Below the pieces are notes generated by a model that was not told where the DNA came from, made no database searches, and worked only from the letters and a program-made list of their open reading frames with translations. From NCBI RefSeq assembly GCF_000876655.1, contig NZ_JYCN01000002.1:20352-84351 (forward strand): 64,000 bases of DNA, written 5' to 3'. The position numbers were made by a program, and so were the translations under genes. Numbering within the stretch: position 1 is the first letter of the stretch; each line of letters opens with the position of its first letter. Of the stretch, positions 1 through 8,682 are shown one piece after another. Origin of the DNA: Arthrobacter sp. SPG23 (GTDB lineage Bacteria; Actinomycetota; Actinomycetes; Actinomycetales; Micrococcaceae).

Positions 1-1091
1 AGCCTGTCCATCCCGTCCGCCAGGATGGTCAACTCGACGCTGTCCGGCCGCTCCACGGTGCTGTTGATGCGTACTGCCGAGCCATTGTGGGCGGATTCGA
101 GTACTGATTCCATGACTTCAAGGACGTGGTAGGCCAGGGTCCCGCCCGCCCGGGGTTCGGCTCCCTCCGGGGTGGAAGCCAGGTCCGCAATGCCAAAACC
201 GCGGCCGGAGTCCACGTACCCGGCGGACACCGGAAGGGTCTCCCAGGCGTCCGCGCCCAGGGAAAACAGGTGGACCTCGCCATCAAAGTGGTTGGGGTCC
301 GGCACCACAAGCGACCCGCGTTCCCCATGGATCTCGATGTTCGGCGACTTGGACTTCACGGCGTCGAAGCTCATAAAGAGGGTGGACAGCGCGCCGGAGG
401 CATGGACCAGGACGCCGGTGACGTGGGAGTCGATGTCTACGGGGACCTTTTCGCCTTGGCGCGGCCCGGAGCCGATGGTGCGTTCATTGCGGGTGTGGCT
501 CGCGGCGCCCACCACGGAGACGACGGGACCCAGCAGGGTTACCAAGGCGGTCACGTAGTAGGGGCCCATGTCCAGGAGGGGACCGCCGCCGGGCTGGTAG
601 TAGAAGTCCGGATTCGGGTGCCAGCGCTCGTGGCCGGGTGTCACCATGGTGGCAGAAGCGGAGATGGGTGCGCCGATCAGTCCGTCATCGATCGCTTTGC
701 GGGCGGTCTGTATGCCCGTGCCGAGGACGGTGTCGGGAGCGCAGCCGACCGCCACGCCTGCCTCGCGTGCTGCGTCCAGCACCTGGCGTGCCTCCGCAGT
801 GGTGGCGGCAAGCGGCTTCTCGCCGTACACGCCTTTGCCCGCCGCGATGGCCTTCAGGGCCACCTCGGCGTGCGCGGCCGGGATGGTCAGGTTCAGGACA
901 AGTTCGACGTCGTCCGCTGCGAGGAGCTCGTCAACGGATACGGCCCGAACACCCTCATACTGTTCTGCCACCGCCTGGGCGCGCGCCGGATCCAGGTCCG
1001 CGACGGCCACCAGCTCGATGTCCTTGAGCGTGCGGAAATTAGTGAGGTACTGCGCGATGATGGCGCCGCAGCCGACGATTCCTACTTTCAA
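1..1091 (-). CDS. Gfo/Idh/MocA family oxidoreductase (3' end beyond window)
   Basis: NAD(P)-dependent sugar dehydrogenase-like protein; about 363 codons are visible and the C-terminus lies outside the window. The N-terminus reads KVGIVGCGAII, a Rossmann dinucleotide-binding loop, and the family motif EKPLA is present around residue 95. The start is a TTG at 1091 that overlaps the TGA of the upstream ThuA gene (TTGA), so the two are translationally coupled. It is the last visible gene of the ABC transporter/ThuA operon. Family members oxidise a sugar hydroxyl or reduce a keto-sugar. With ThuA and a TIM-barrel isomerase next door, a 3-keto-sugar step is likely, but the substrate cannot be read from the sequence. 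Confidence 0.88.
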   Translation of the reverse strand, partial: MKVGIVGCGAIIAQYLTNFRTLKDIELVAVADLDPARAQAVAEQYEGVRAVSVDELLAADDVELVLNLTIPAAHAEVALKAIAAGKGVYGEKPLAATTAEARQVLDAAREAGVAVGCAPDTVLGTGIQTARKAIDDGLIGAPISASATMVTPGHERWHPNPDFYYQPGGGPLLDMGPYYVTALVTLLGPVVSVVGAASHTRNERTIGSGPRQGEKVPVDIDSHVTGVLVHASGALSTLFMSFDAVKSKSPNIEIHGERGSLVVPDPNHFDGEVHLFSLGADAWETLPVSAGYVDSGRGFGIADLASTPEGAEPRAGGTLAYHVLEVMESVLESAHNGSAVRINSTVERPDSVELTILADGMDR

Positions 1092-1786
1092 CGGCTTGCC
1101 CACAGCAGGCCCCTTTCGATGATGGTGCGGACGTTGGCGTCCTGGAGGATTTCGACACGGTGTCCGGGGGTGGCGACGAAGATCCGGCCCGTGCCCCATT
1201 GCCGCGTCCAGATGGCCGGGGAGGTGACTTCACGGTTCCATGGGTCCCACTCGCGGACTTTCTGGGTGGTGGTGGCGAGTACGTCGATGTAGTCGTCCGA
1301 GAGCACCCAGTATTGTTCGGTGACGAGGTCGAAGTCCTTGATCCCCTTGGTGATGGGGTGCTCCGCCGCTGCGGGGAGCATGGTGACCGTGTAGGGCACG
1401 TAGTTGTCCGACTGCTCCCCGATGCACTCGTCAGCGTGCTTGCCGGGGTGGCAGGCGAACTGGCCGCCGATCAGGTGAAGGTAGTCGGAGTTGTTCCGGT
1501 AGGAATCGGCGATCCCGCCGTGCCAGCCGGCCAGGCCGCTGCCGTTTTCGACGGCGGCGCGCAGCCCGGCGAACTCGTCCTTTTCGATGGTGGTCATGGT
1601 CATGCACTGCATGATCAGGTCCACCCCTGCCATGTAATCGGCATCGGCGTACACCTTGGGGGATTCCTCCACGCGGACGTCGTAGCCGTTGTCCGTGAGG
1701 AAGGGGATAAAGAGCTCCGTGGCCTCGTACGGCTGGTGGCCGTCCCAGCCGCCGCGGACCACCAGGGCGTTCTTGCGTTCTGTCAT
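1088..1786 (-). CDS. ThuA-like domain protein
   Basis: 232-residue ThuA-family protein (class I glutamine amidotransferase-like fold). It starts MTERKNALVVRGGWDGHQP and carries the typical GWHGGIADSY segment near residue 95, followed by GGQFACHPG. AAAGGAACCCCGAC in front of the ATG at 1786 provides a ribosome site, which rules out the longer upstream reading. In rhizobia ThuA works with the Gfo/Idh/MocA protein ThuB in trehalose and related disaccharide use through 3-keto intermediates. Here it is likewise flanked by Gfo/Idh/MocA genes and an ABC sugar importer. A role in keto-glycoside processing is therefore inferred; the exact reaction of ThuA proteins is not settled. Confidence 0.85.
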   Translation of the reverse strand: MTERKNALVVRGGWDGHQPYEATELFIPFLTDNGYDVRVEESPKVYADADYMAGVDLIMQCMTMTTIEKDEFAGLRAAVENGSGLAGWHGGIADSYRNNSDYLHLIGGQFACHPGKHADECIGEQSDNYVPYTVTMLPAAAEHPITKGIKDFDLVTEQYWVLSDDYIDVLATTTQKVREWDPWNREVTSPAIWTRQWGTGRIFVATPGHRVEILQDANVRTIIERGLLWASR

Positions 1787-1838
1787 GTCGGGGTTCCTTT
1801 TGTTTGGCTGCCGGCCGGTGGGGGCCGGAAAGTCTGGG

Positions 1839-2843
1839 TCAGCGGCTGGAGAATGCGGCGTCGAAAGCGGCTGCCGGCGGGGCGATCCGGGCGAGTTCCT
1901 TGACCATGGCCAGCGCCTGTGGTGCGCCGACAAGCCGGTCCATGCCCGCGTCCTCCCACTCGATGCTGGTGGGCCCGTCGTAGCCGATGGCGTTCAGGGT
2001 CCGGAAGATCCGGTTCCACCGGACGTCGCCGTGCCCGGCGGTGACGAAGTCCCAGCCGCGACGGGGATCTGCCCAGGCCAGGTGGGAGCCGAGGCGCCCG
2101 TTGCGCCCGTCAAGCTGGCGGACCGATTCCTTGACGTGTACGTGGAAGATGTGGTCCGCGAAGTCCTGCAGGAACATGACGGGGTCCAGGTCCTGCCAGA
2201 TGAAGTGGGACGGGTCGAAGTTCAGGCCGAAGCCCTTGCGGTGCCCGATCGCCTCCAGGGTGCGCTTGGCGGTCCAGTAGTCGTAAGCGATTTCGGACGG
2301 GTGGACCTCCAGGGCGAAACGGACCCCCACCTCGTCGAAGACGTCCAGGATGGGGTTCCAGCGGTCCGCGAAGTCCTGGTAGCCGGCGTCGATCATTGCC
2401 TCAGAGACAGGGGGAAACATCGCCACCGCCTTCCAGATGGAGGATCCGGTGAACCCTGTCACGGTTTTCACGCCGAGTCGGGCCGCTGCCCGTGCGGTGT
2501 CTTTCATCGACTCCGCGGCCCGGCGGCGCACCCCTTCAGCTTCGCCGTTTCCCCAGATTTCCGCGGACAGGATGCCCTGGTGGCGTTCGTCGATGGGGTC
2601 GTCGCATACGGCCTGGCCGGTGAGGTGGTTGGCGATTGCGAAGACCTGCAGGTTGTTCTTCTCCAGGATGTCCAGCCGGCCTTGGAGGTAGTTATCGTCC
2701 TCCGCTGCGCGGCGCGGGTCCAGGTGGTCGCCCCAGCAGGCAATCTCAAGTCCATCAAAGCCCCATTCGCCGGCGAGCCGGGCCACCTCTTCAAACGGCA
2801 GGTCGGCCCACTGGCCGGTAAAAAGCGTTATTGGTCGTGTCAT
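1839..2843 (-). CDS. Sugar phosphate isomerase/epimerase family protein (AP endonuclease 2-like TIM barrel)
   Basis: 334-residue TIM-barrel protein of the xylose isomerase-like family. Likely metal ligands are visible in order: E in FALEVHP, D and H in NFDPSHF, the HVHVKE strand, and E in SIEWED. The start at 2843 is chosen because AAGGAAACCTG precedes [16 protein letters not shown]; an upstream in-frame ATG lacks a site. It lies between two Gfo/Idh/MocA genes and ThuA. This combination is known for pathways that oxidise a glycoside at C3 and then isomerise or eliminate the keto-sugar. No small DUF6379-type partner subunit of C-glycoside deglycosidases is present, so that specific activity is not claimed. 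Confidence 0.85.
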   Translation of the reverse strand: MTRPITLFTGQWADLPFEEVARLAGEWGFDGLEIACWGDHLDPRRAAEDDNYLQGRLDILEKNNLQVFAIANHLTGQAVCDDPIDERHQGILSAEIWGNGEAEGVRRRAAESMKDTARAAARLGVKTVTGFTGSSIWKAVAMFPPVSEAMIDAGYQDFADRWNPILDVFDEVGVRFALEVHPSEIAYDYWTAKRTLEAIGHRKGFGLNFDPSHFIWQDLDPVMFLQDFADHIFHVHVKESVRQLDGRNGRLGSHLAWADPRRGWDFVTAGHGDVRWNRIFRTLNAIGYDGPTSIEWEDAGMDRLVGAPQALAMVKELARIAPPAAAFDAAFSSR

Positions 2844-2881
2844 CAGGTTTCCTTGGTTGTGCTGTCTCCGGGCGGGCCGGC

Positions 2882-4075
2882 TCAGACTTTCTGCCACTGG
2901 CTGGAGTTGGCCGCACTGGACTCCACCGCCGCCAGGACCCGCTGGACCTGCAACGCGTCGGCGAAAGAGGGTACCGGCTGGCGGCCTTCACCGATCGCGG
3001 TGACGAGGTCCACTACCTGGTGGGTGAAGCCGTGTTCGTACCCCAGTCCGTGGCCGGTGGGCCACCAGTTCCCGACGTACGGGTGCTCCGGCTCGGTGAC
3101 AATAATCCGGCGGAATCCGGCGTCGGGGGATTCGGCTGCGTCGTAGAAGGACAGGACGTTCATTTCCTCGAAGTCGAAAGCAAGTGAGCCCCGGGTTCCG
3201 TTGAGTTCCAGGCGCATGGCGTTCTTCCGGCCCAGCGCGTAACGGGTGGCCTCGAAGACGCCGACCGCACCCGCGGAAGTAGCTCCGCCGTCGAACCTTG
3301 CGCTGAAGATCGCCGCGTCGTCCACGGTGACACGTCCCCGGGGTGCGTCGCTGCTGAGGTCGCCGTGTCCGCCCAGGCCCACAAGGTCCCCGGCAAGGGG
3401 GCGTTCCGGGACGAATGTCTCCAGCAATGCCGAGACGCCGGTGATGTTCTGTCCGGTGACCCACTGGGCAGCGTCGATGCTGTGCGCCCCGATGTCTCCC
3501 AGGGAGCCGGACCCGGACTTGGCCTTGTCCAGCCGCCAGGTCATGGGGGCGTTCTCGTCGGAGAGCCAGTCCTGCAGATACTGGGCACGGATGTGCCGGA
3601 GGTCGCCGAGCCTGCCTTGTTCGACGAACCGTTTCGCCAGTGCCAGGGCGGGAGTCCGGCGGTAGCTGAAGCCGCACATCGAGAGGATGCCCTGCTTGGC
3701 AGCAGTCTCCGCCGCGAGAGTCATCCTTTCCGCTTCCTCGACGGAATTTGCCAGCGGCTTCTCGCACAGCACGTGCTTGCCGGCCTCAAGGGCGGCGATC
3801 GCAATCTCGGCATGGGTGTCGCCGGGTGTGCAGATGTCGATCAGGTCGATGTCGTCGCGTTCGATCAGGCGCCGCCAGTCCGTCTCAACCGATTCCCAGC
3901 CCAGCTTGTCTGCAGCGGCCCGCACGCCGTCGGCGTTCCGGCCGGCAACGGCGGTGAGCCGGGGCTGCAGCGGGAGGTCGAAGAACCGGGGCGCCGTGCG
4001 CCAGGCGTGGGAGTGGGCTGCACCCATGAACGCGTAGCCCACCATGCCGACCCGCAGGGGTTTGTGATTCGTCAC
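2882..4075 (-). CDS. Gfo/Idh/MocA family oxidoreductase
   Basis: 397-residue NAD(P)-dependent dehydrogenase-like protein. The N-terminal Rossmann motif is [24 protein letters not shown] follows at about residue 100, and the C-terminal domain has [16 protein letters not shown], with the D-x3-H pair usual for the active site. The GTG start at 4075 follows AGAAAGGAACTCCG. It lies 12 bp after the MalG-like permease gene in the same operon, so it probably acts on the imported sugar or glycoside. It differs clearly from the other Gfo/Idh/MocA gene at the operon end; two such enzymes in one operon suggest an oxidation and re-reduction pair around a keto-sugar intermediate. Confidence 0.9.
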   Translation of the reverse strand: MTNHKPLRVGMVGYAFMGAAHSHAWRTAPRFFDLPLQPRLTAVAGRNADGVRAAADKLGWESVETDWRRLIERDDIDLIDICTPGDTHAEIAIAALEAGKHVLCEKPLANSVEEAERMTLAAETAAKQGILSMCGFSYRRTPALALAKRFVEQGRLGDLRHIRAQYLQDWLSDENAPMTWRLDKAKSGSGSLGDIGAHSIDAAQWVTGQNITGVSALLETFVPERPLAGDLVGLGGHGDLSSDAPRGRVTVDDAAIFSARFDGGATSAGAVGVFEATRYALGRKNAMRLELNGTRGSLAFDFEEMNVLSFYDAAESPDAGFRRIIVTEPEHPYVGNWWPTGHGLGYEHGFTHQVVDLVTAIGEGRQPVPSFADALQVQRVLAAVESSAANSSQWQKV

Positions 4076-4087
4076 CGGAGTTCCTTT

Positions 4088-4993
4088 CTACTTGCTGAAG
4101 CCGGCGGTGAGGCCGCTGAGCAGCTGGCGGCGGGCGACGACGTAAATCACCAGGAGGGGGAGGGTCGCCAGCACGACGGAGGCCAGAATGGCCGGGATGT
4201 TCACACTGAACTCTCCCTGGAACGTCCAGAGCGACAGCGGCAGGACCCTGGTCGCGGGGCTCTGGGTCAGGATCAGCGGAAAGAGGAAGCCGTTCCAGAC
4301 GTGCAGGGCGTTATAGATGCCCACCGTGATGACAGCCGGCTTGGTCATGGGAAGGGCAAGGCGCCACATCATGGCCCAGTCGGAGCAGCCGTCCAGCCGC
4401 ATCGACTCGAACAGTTCGTTTGGCACATCCCGCATGAAATTGGACAGGATGAGGACGCTGACCGGGATGGCAAAAGCCACGGACGGCAGGATCAGTGCCA
4501 GCAGTGTGTCATAGAGGTGGGCCCTGGTGATCATCCAGTAGATCGGAATGATGGTGGCGTGAAGCGGGATGGCGAGGCCAAGGAGGAACAGGTTGTTCGT
4601 CAGGCTCAGGAACCGTCCCTTGCCCCGGACGATGGCGTACGCAGCCATGAAGGACACCAGCAGGGCAGGGAGCACCGTACCGAGGGTGACGATGAGGCTG
4701 TTGGTGAAGTACGTGACGAAGTTGTTTTCCAGCACCAGCTTGTAGTTGTCCAGGGTTGGCTCCGTGGCCGGGAGCATCGGATTGGAGGTAAAGAATCCGG
4801 CCTGGTTCTTGAAGCTGGTAATCACCACGTAGTAGATCGGGACGATGATGATTGCCAGCCAGAGCCACCCGCCCAGGCCGCCCAAAAGGTTTGGCCGCAG
4901 CCGTCCCGGGCCCTTGGTGCGGGTGACAGGCTTTTCAGCGACACTGCCCGTGGCCGAGGAAGGAGGAACCGGGAGTTGAGTCGTGGACGCCAT
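4088..4993 (-). CDS. Carbohydrate ABC transporter permease (MalG-like, CUT1)
   Basis: 301-residue inner-membrane permease. The N-terminus is a Pro/Thr-rich cytoplasmic tail, then WLWLAIIIVPIYYVVITSFKN is the first membrane segment. The EAA loop reads ESMRLDGCSDWAMMWRLALPMTKP, the coupling site for the ATPase. Its ATG at 4993 overlaps the stop of the partner permease (TGATG), so the pair is co-translated. No ATP-binding subunit is encoded in the operon; in actinobacteria such CUT1 importers usually share a single MsiK-type ATPase encoded elsewhere. The substrate is probably a mono- or oligosaccharide or glycoside, from the downstream catabolic genes. Confidence 0.92.
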   Translation of the reverse strand: MASTTQLPVPPSSATGSVAEKPVTRTKGPGRLRPNLLGGLGGWLWLAIIIVPIYYVVITSFKNQAGFFTSNPMLPATEPTLDNYKLVLENNFVTYFTNSLIVTLGTVLPALLVSFMAAYAIVRGKGRFLSLTNNLFLLGLAIPLHATIIPIYWMITRAHLYDTLLALILPSVAFAIPVSVLILSNFMRDVPNELFESMRLDGCSDWAMMWRLALPMTKPAVITVGIYNALHVWNGFLFPLILTQSPATRVLPLSLWTFQGEFSVNIPAILASVVLATLPLLVIYVVARRQLLSGLTAGFSK

Positions 4994-5895
4994 CAGGCAC
5001 CTTCCAGTTGGCTAGCGTTGCGGTTCTTGCCGCCCAGGCGCTGCAACAGGAGCGCCAGTCCCAGGCCGATGACGATGAGCATGACACCCAGTGCGCTGGC
5101 CGCTCCCATGTCATTGGCTTTGAAGCCCGTCAGGTACATATGCAGCGGGAGGAGCCGGGTGCTGTAGCCCGGTCCGCCGCCGGTGAGCACGAAGATGAGG
5201 TCGAAGTAGGCCAGGCTTCCCACCACCATCAAGGTGGAGGATGTGATGACGGTGTACTTCAGCTGGGGCAGGGTGATGTTCCAGAACTGGCGGAAGCGTC
5301 CTGCGCCATCAATTTCCGCCGCCTCGTACAGCGACGTGGGAATCTGTCGAACGCCGCCCTGGTAGATCAGCGTGTGGAAAGGAACAAACTGCCACGCGAT
5401 CACGAAGACCACCACGAACAGCACCAGATCGGAATTCCCGAGCCAGTCCTGGGCAAGGATTGGCAGATGAAATCCGGGACCCAGGCCGAAGTTGGGGTCG
5501 AGCAGTGCTTTGAAGGCAATCGCTACCGCGGCAGAGGACAGCAACAGCGGAAGGAAGTAGAGGACGGCCAGGGCGGCACGGTATTTCTGGCCGCCCGCGG
5601 TGAAGACGCCCAGCAGCAGGCTGACCGGTGCCTGGACAATAAATGAGAAGAACATGACCTTGGCGGTCACCACCAGGGCGTTGCCCGTTACCGGATCCGT
5701 CAGGACCGTGGTCCAGCTGGACAGGCCTTCCAGCTTGATCTCGCCCAGCCCGTTCCAGCTCGTGAAGCTGAGGAAGACGACGCCGATCAGCGGGACGACC
5801 GCAAACGCGAGGAAGAAGAACAGTGCGGGGGCCGCGAGCCACCCCGAGGGGCCCGCGTCGCGGACCCCCCGGTTAGCAGAACCAAGAGATGTCAC
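4993..5895 (-). CDS. Carbohydrate ABC transporter permease (MalF-like, CUT1)
   Basis: 300-residue permease. The first hydrophobic helix is WLAAPALFFFLAFAVVPLIG, and the EAA loop reads YEAAEIDGAGRFRQFWNITLPQLKY, typical of binding-protein-dependent importers. It follows the binding-protein gene by 6 bp and overlaps the next permease gene by one base, so it belongs to the same operon. It should form the heterodimeric channel with the MalG-like protein. Length and topology are normal for CUT1 MalF proteins without the large periplasmic P2 loop. Confidence 0.92.
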   Translation of the reverse strand: MTSLGSANRGVRDAGPSGWLAAPALFFFLAFAVVPLIGVVFLSFTSWNGLGEIKLEGLSSWTTVLTDPVTGNALVVTAKVMFFSFIVQAPVSLLLGVFTAGGQKYRAALAVLYFLPLLLSSAAVAIAFKALLDPNFGLGPGFHLPILAQDWLGNSDLVLFVVVFVIAWQFVPFHTLIYQGGVRQIPTSLYEAAEIDGAGRFRQFWNITLPQLKYTVITSSTLMVVGSLAYFDLIFVLTGGGPGYSTRLLPLHMYLTGFKANDMGAASALGVMLIVIGLGLALLLQRLGGKNRNASQLEGA

Positions 5896-5901
5896 GGTCT
5901 C

Positions 5902-7221
5902 TTACTTCCCGATCGTGGCGTTCATGGTGGTGATGAACTGGTCCGGGCTGATCTTCTTCAGGAAGATCTGGTCCAGGTTCGACAGCATCGCATCGCCCTG
6001 TGCCGGGCTGAGGGCCTGGTCCCAGGAGAGCGTGAAGTTGGGCGCGTTCTTGGCCATGCCGTAGACGAAGGTCAGGAAGTCCTTGTCCGGGGAAGCTTCG
6101 AGTTTGCTTTCGATACCTGTGACCACCGGCACGGCTCCCGAGCTGATCAAAGCGTCGGTGTTGGCGCCAGTGAACATGCCGTCCTTGACGTAGTCCAGGG
6201 CGGCCTTCTTCTGCGCGTCGGTGGCTTTAGCCGAGATGGACCAGAAGTTGGAAGGGTTGCCCACGACGTTGGCCGGGTCCCCCTTGCCGCCGGAAACGGT
6301 GGGGAAGGTGGTGTAGCCGAGCTTGCCGCTCTTGACGAAGTCGGCGGCGTCCTTCTTCATGCCCTGGTAGATCCAGCCGCCCTGAAGGATCATGGCTGCC
6401 TTGCCGGTATACATCAGTGCCTGGTCGGCGTTGCTGTCAGCGGCAACGGACGAGAAGCCGTTAATGAACCCGCCGGCGTCCACCAGTTCCTGGATTTTGG
6501 TCAGCGACTCTTTCACGGCAGGATCGGACCAGGCTCCGGGCTTGTCGGCTGCGATGTTTGCGAAGACGTCGGGGCCGCCAATACGCTCAACGAGGTACTC
6601 AAGCCACATCAGATCCGGCCACTTCGACTGTCCGCCGAGCGAAAACGGCGCGACGCCTGCTTCCTTGAACTTCGGCACGAGGGCCATCAGCTCCTCCCAG
6701 GTCTTGGGCGGCTGCGCACCGACCTTGTCGAATACTTCCTTATTGAAGTAGAGGACTACCGGCTGGACGTTGTTGTTCGGCAGGGCGTAGGTCTTGCCAT
6801 CCACTTCGCCGTTCTTCAGCACGGACGGAAGGTAACGGTCCTTCACTCCCGGGTTGTCCTTGACGAAGCTGGACAGGTCCTCCACCTGACCGGCATCCAC
6901 ATAGGACTTCAACACTCCGCCGCCCCAGCCATAGATGAACGTGGGACCTTCGCCGGCGCCGACGGCGGTTCGGACCTTGGTTTTGTAAGCATCATTGGCA
7001 AAGAAGTCCAGTTTGATCGACTTGTCCGGATTCGCCTGGTTCCAGTCGTCCACCGACTTCTGCAGTACCGGCTGGTTACCGCCGGTAAGGCCCCACATGC
7101 TGGCAGAGTCACTGCTGGCGTTTGACCCGGCAGGACCAGAAGAACCGCAAGCGGCGAGGCTTAGTGCCACTCCGGCGGCGGAAACTGCCAAGGCTACCGA
7201 GCGCAACTTTCGAATTTTCAT
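5902..7221 (-). CDS. ABC transporter sugar-binding lipoprotein
   Basis: 439-residue extracellular solute-binding protein (family 1). A lipoprotein signal is clear: MKIRKLRSVALAVSAAG, then the lipobox LAAC with Cys25. The mature part is typical of CUT1 binding proteins (WNQANPDKSIKLDFF, GAGEGPTFIYGWGGG). The start at 7221 is preferred because GGAAACG sits just upstream; an in-frame ATG at 7236 would add five residues and lacks a good site. It is the first gene of the minus-strand operon and faces the LacI-type repressor gene across 302 bp. A palindrome at 7343-7358 in that gap is the probable operator. Confidence 0.92.
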   Translation of the reverse strand: MKIRKLRSVALAVSAAGVALSLAACGSSGPAGSNASSDSASMWGLTGGNQPVLQKSVDDWNQANPDKSIKLDFFANDAYKTKVRTAVGAGEGPTFIYGWGGGVLKSYVDAGQVEDLSSFVKDNPGVKDRYLPSVLKNGEVDGKTYALPNNNVQPVVLYFNKEVFDKVGAQPPKTWEELMALVPKFKEAGVAPFSLGGQSKWPDLMWLEYLVERIGGPDVFANIAADKPGAWSDPAVKESLTKIQELVDAGGFINGFSSVAADSNADQALMYTGKAAMILQGGWIYQGMKKDAADFVKSGKLGYTTFPTVSGGKGDPANVVGNPSNFWSISAKATDAQKKAALDYVKDGMFTGANTDALISSGAVPVVTGIESKLEASPDKDFLTFVYGMAKNAPNFTLSWDQALSPAQGDAMLSNLDQIFLKKISPDQFITTMNATIGK

Positions 7222-7342
7222 TTCGTTTCCGTTCATCGTCCGGGCTCAACGCTGGGTCCCGGTAACGTGTGACGAGGGCCAGCCGTTCTCTGCTTCGAGG
7301 CGGAGTGCCCTGATCAATTGGTCCGTGGTCGCACTGACAATC

Positions 7343-7358
7343 TTCGAAACATTTCGAA
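7343..7358. promoter_or_regulatory. Putative LacI-type operator 1 (TTCGAAACATTTCGAA)
   Basis: A 16-bp perfect inverted repeat, TTCGAAA-CA-TTTCGAA, about 120 bp before the binding-protein start. Its 12-bp core, read on the minus strand, is CGAAATGTTTCG, identical to the second site next to the lacI-like gene. Size and symmetry fit a LacI-family dimer; the assignment is inferred from location. Confidence 0.7.
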
Positions 7359-7487
7359 ACCTTGCGACCGGTGAAGCAAATCTAACGGTGGCCCGGATCA
7401 CAGTCAAGGAATTTCTTGCTCGGTTTTGCTGCTTATCCACCCCGCCTGGTTGACGATGCCCAAATCGGAAGTCAAGATAAGAGCAAG

Positions 7488-7499
7488 CGAAATGTTTCG
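7488..7499. promoter_or_regulatory. Putative LacI-type operator 2 (CGAAATGTTTCG)
   Basis: A perfect 12-bp palindrome identical to the core of the site at 7343-7358, 24 bp before the repressor start codon. It suggests autoregulation of the repressor and possibly looping between the two sites. Confidence 0.65.
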
Positions 7500-7523
7500 A
7501 TAAGACGGGATTATTCCTTGGTC

Positions 7524-8558
7524 ATGAACGCGCGTGTGGAAAAGACGACCCTCGCAGCTGTCGCCTTGCAGGTCGGGGTCTCAACCCCCACGGTCTCCAA
7601 GGTGGTGAATGGCCGTGAGGACGTGGCGCCGGAAACGCGCGCCCGCGTTCTTGCCGCTCTGGAGCAGGCGGGGTACCAGTCGCCACTGCAGCGCCGCTCC
7701 GCCACCAAGGCCGGCACGGTGGTTGAGGTGGTTGTCGACGTGCTCACCGCGGCCTACACGGTGGAGGTCCTGAACGGGATATTGCAGTTCGCCGCTGGAG
7801 CCGATGTTGAAATCCTGGTGAGCGCCACCGGTCCGGCAACCTCAAGGCAGAGCAACCCGGAGCGCCGCGCCCAGCGAATCATAGACGAGGGCCGGGCGGG
7901 AATGATAGTGGTGACATCAGCCTTCAGTGAGGCTCAACTGCACGCGTTCCGGCGCCGCCAGGTTCCCGTCGTCGTGATCGACCCGCTCAATCCGCCCCCG
8001 GCGGACGTGGTCAGCGTAGGAGCGACGAACTGGGCAGGCGGCAAGGCGGCAACGGAGCACCTGTTGGAGTTGGGGCACCGGAGGATCGCCTACATTGGCG
8101 GCATAGAGCGGGCCGAGTGCAACCAGGCAAGGCTGCACGGCTACATGGCCGCGCTGGCGGCTCACGGCGTACCGGTCGACCCCCGGTACGTCATTTCCGG
8201 CGGCAGGTTCCGGCGAGACAGCGGAACGGCCGGGCTGAAGGCACTGCTCAAACTTGATCAACGGCCCACAGCCATCTTTGCCGCAAGCGACAGCATCGCA
8301 CTGGGCGTCTTGAGTGAAGCAGCCCGTCAGGGTATCAGGATTCCGGAAGACATGAGCCTCATTGGCTTCGATGGGACAACCCAGGGTGAGGAGTCTGTCC
8401 CGGCCCTAACCTCCGTGGCCCAGCCGCTGGAGGAAATGGGGCGGGCTGCATTGCGGGCATTGCTCCGCCAGGCGCGCGGGGAGGTTCTGGACTCCCGGCG
8501 CGTCGAACTGGCCACGCAGGTGATTGTCCGTGACTCCACGGCTCCGCCGGCGGCCTGA
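7524..8558 (+). CDS. LacI family transcriptional regulator
   Basis: 344-residue repressor. The N-terminal helix-turn-helix is TLAAVALQVGVSTPTVSKVV, followed by the hinge helix NGREDVAPETRARVLAALEQAGY. The rest is a periplasmic-binding-protein-like sensor domain, with GATNWAGGKAATEHLLELGHRRIAYIGG around residues 165-195 and PTAIFAASDSIALGVL near 250. The start at 7524 gives the usual distance to the DNA-binding helix; the upstream in-frame stretch is not conserved-looking. It is divergent from the ABC/Gfo/ThuA operon. Two copies of CGAAATGTTTCG in the gap make local, autoregulated repression very likely; the inducer is unknown. Confidence 0.93.
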   Translation: MNARVEKTTLAAVALQVGVSTPTVSKVVNGREDVAPETRARVLAALEQAGYQSPLQRRSATKAGTVVEVVVDVLTAAYTVEVLNGILQFAAGADVEILVSATGPATSRQSNPERRAQRIIDEGRAGMIVVTSAFSEAQLHAFRRRQVPVVVIDPLNPPPADVVSVGATNWAGGKAATEHLLELGHRRIAYIGGIERAECNQARLHGYMAALAAHGVPVDPRYVISGGRFRRDSGTAGLKALLKLDQRPTAIFAASDSIALGVLSEAARQGIRIPEDMSLIGFDGTTQGEESVPALTSVAQPLEEMGRAALRALLRQARGEVLDSRRVELATQVIVRDSTAPPAA

Positions 8559-8564
8559 GTTCAC

Positions 8565-8620
8565 CTTCTCAAAAGGGAAGAACCCGCGGAGTCTTCTCGA
8601 AAGGGAAGAACCCGCGGAGC
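8565..8620. repeat. 28-bp tandem duplication after the lacI-like gene
   Basis: Two adjacent 28-bp copies (8565-8592 and 8593-8620) differ at only two positions. Each contains CTTCTC, an A-rich stretch and GGGAAG, which can form a small hairpin, followed by AACCCGCGGAG. The repeat lies between convergent genes, so the copies may act as part of a bidirectional terminator. A further arm pair, CCCCTGG near 8625 and CCAGGGG near 8656, lies just downstream. Confidence 0.7.
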
Positions 8621-8682
8621 GGACCCCTGGCCGTCAACCAAAATGGCGTCGGACCAGGGGCCGGGCGGGTGCGCCGATCCGG

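Noticed and set aside
1839..4075. TIM-barrel plus Gfo/Idh/MocA genes as a C-glycoside deglycosidase system.
   Set aside because: The small beta subunit known from these systems (about 130 residues, DUF6379-type) is absent, so only a general keto-sugar role is supported.
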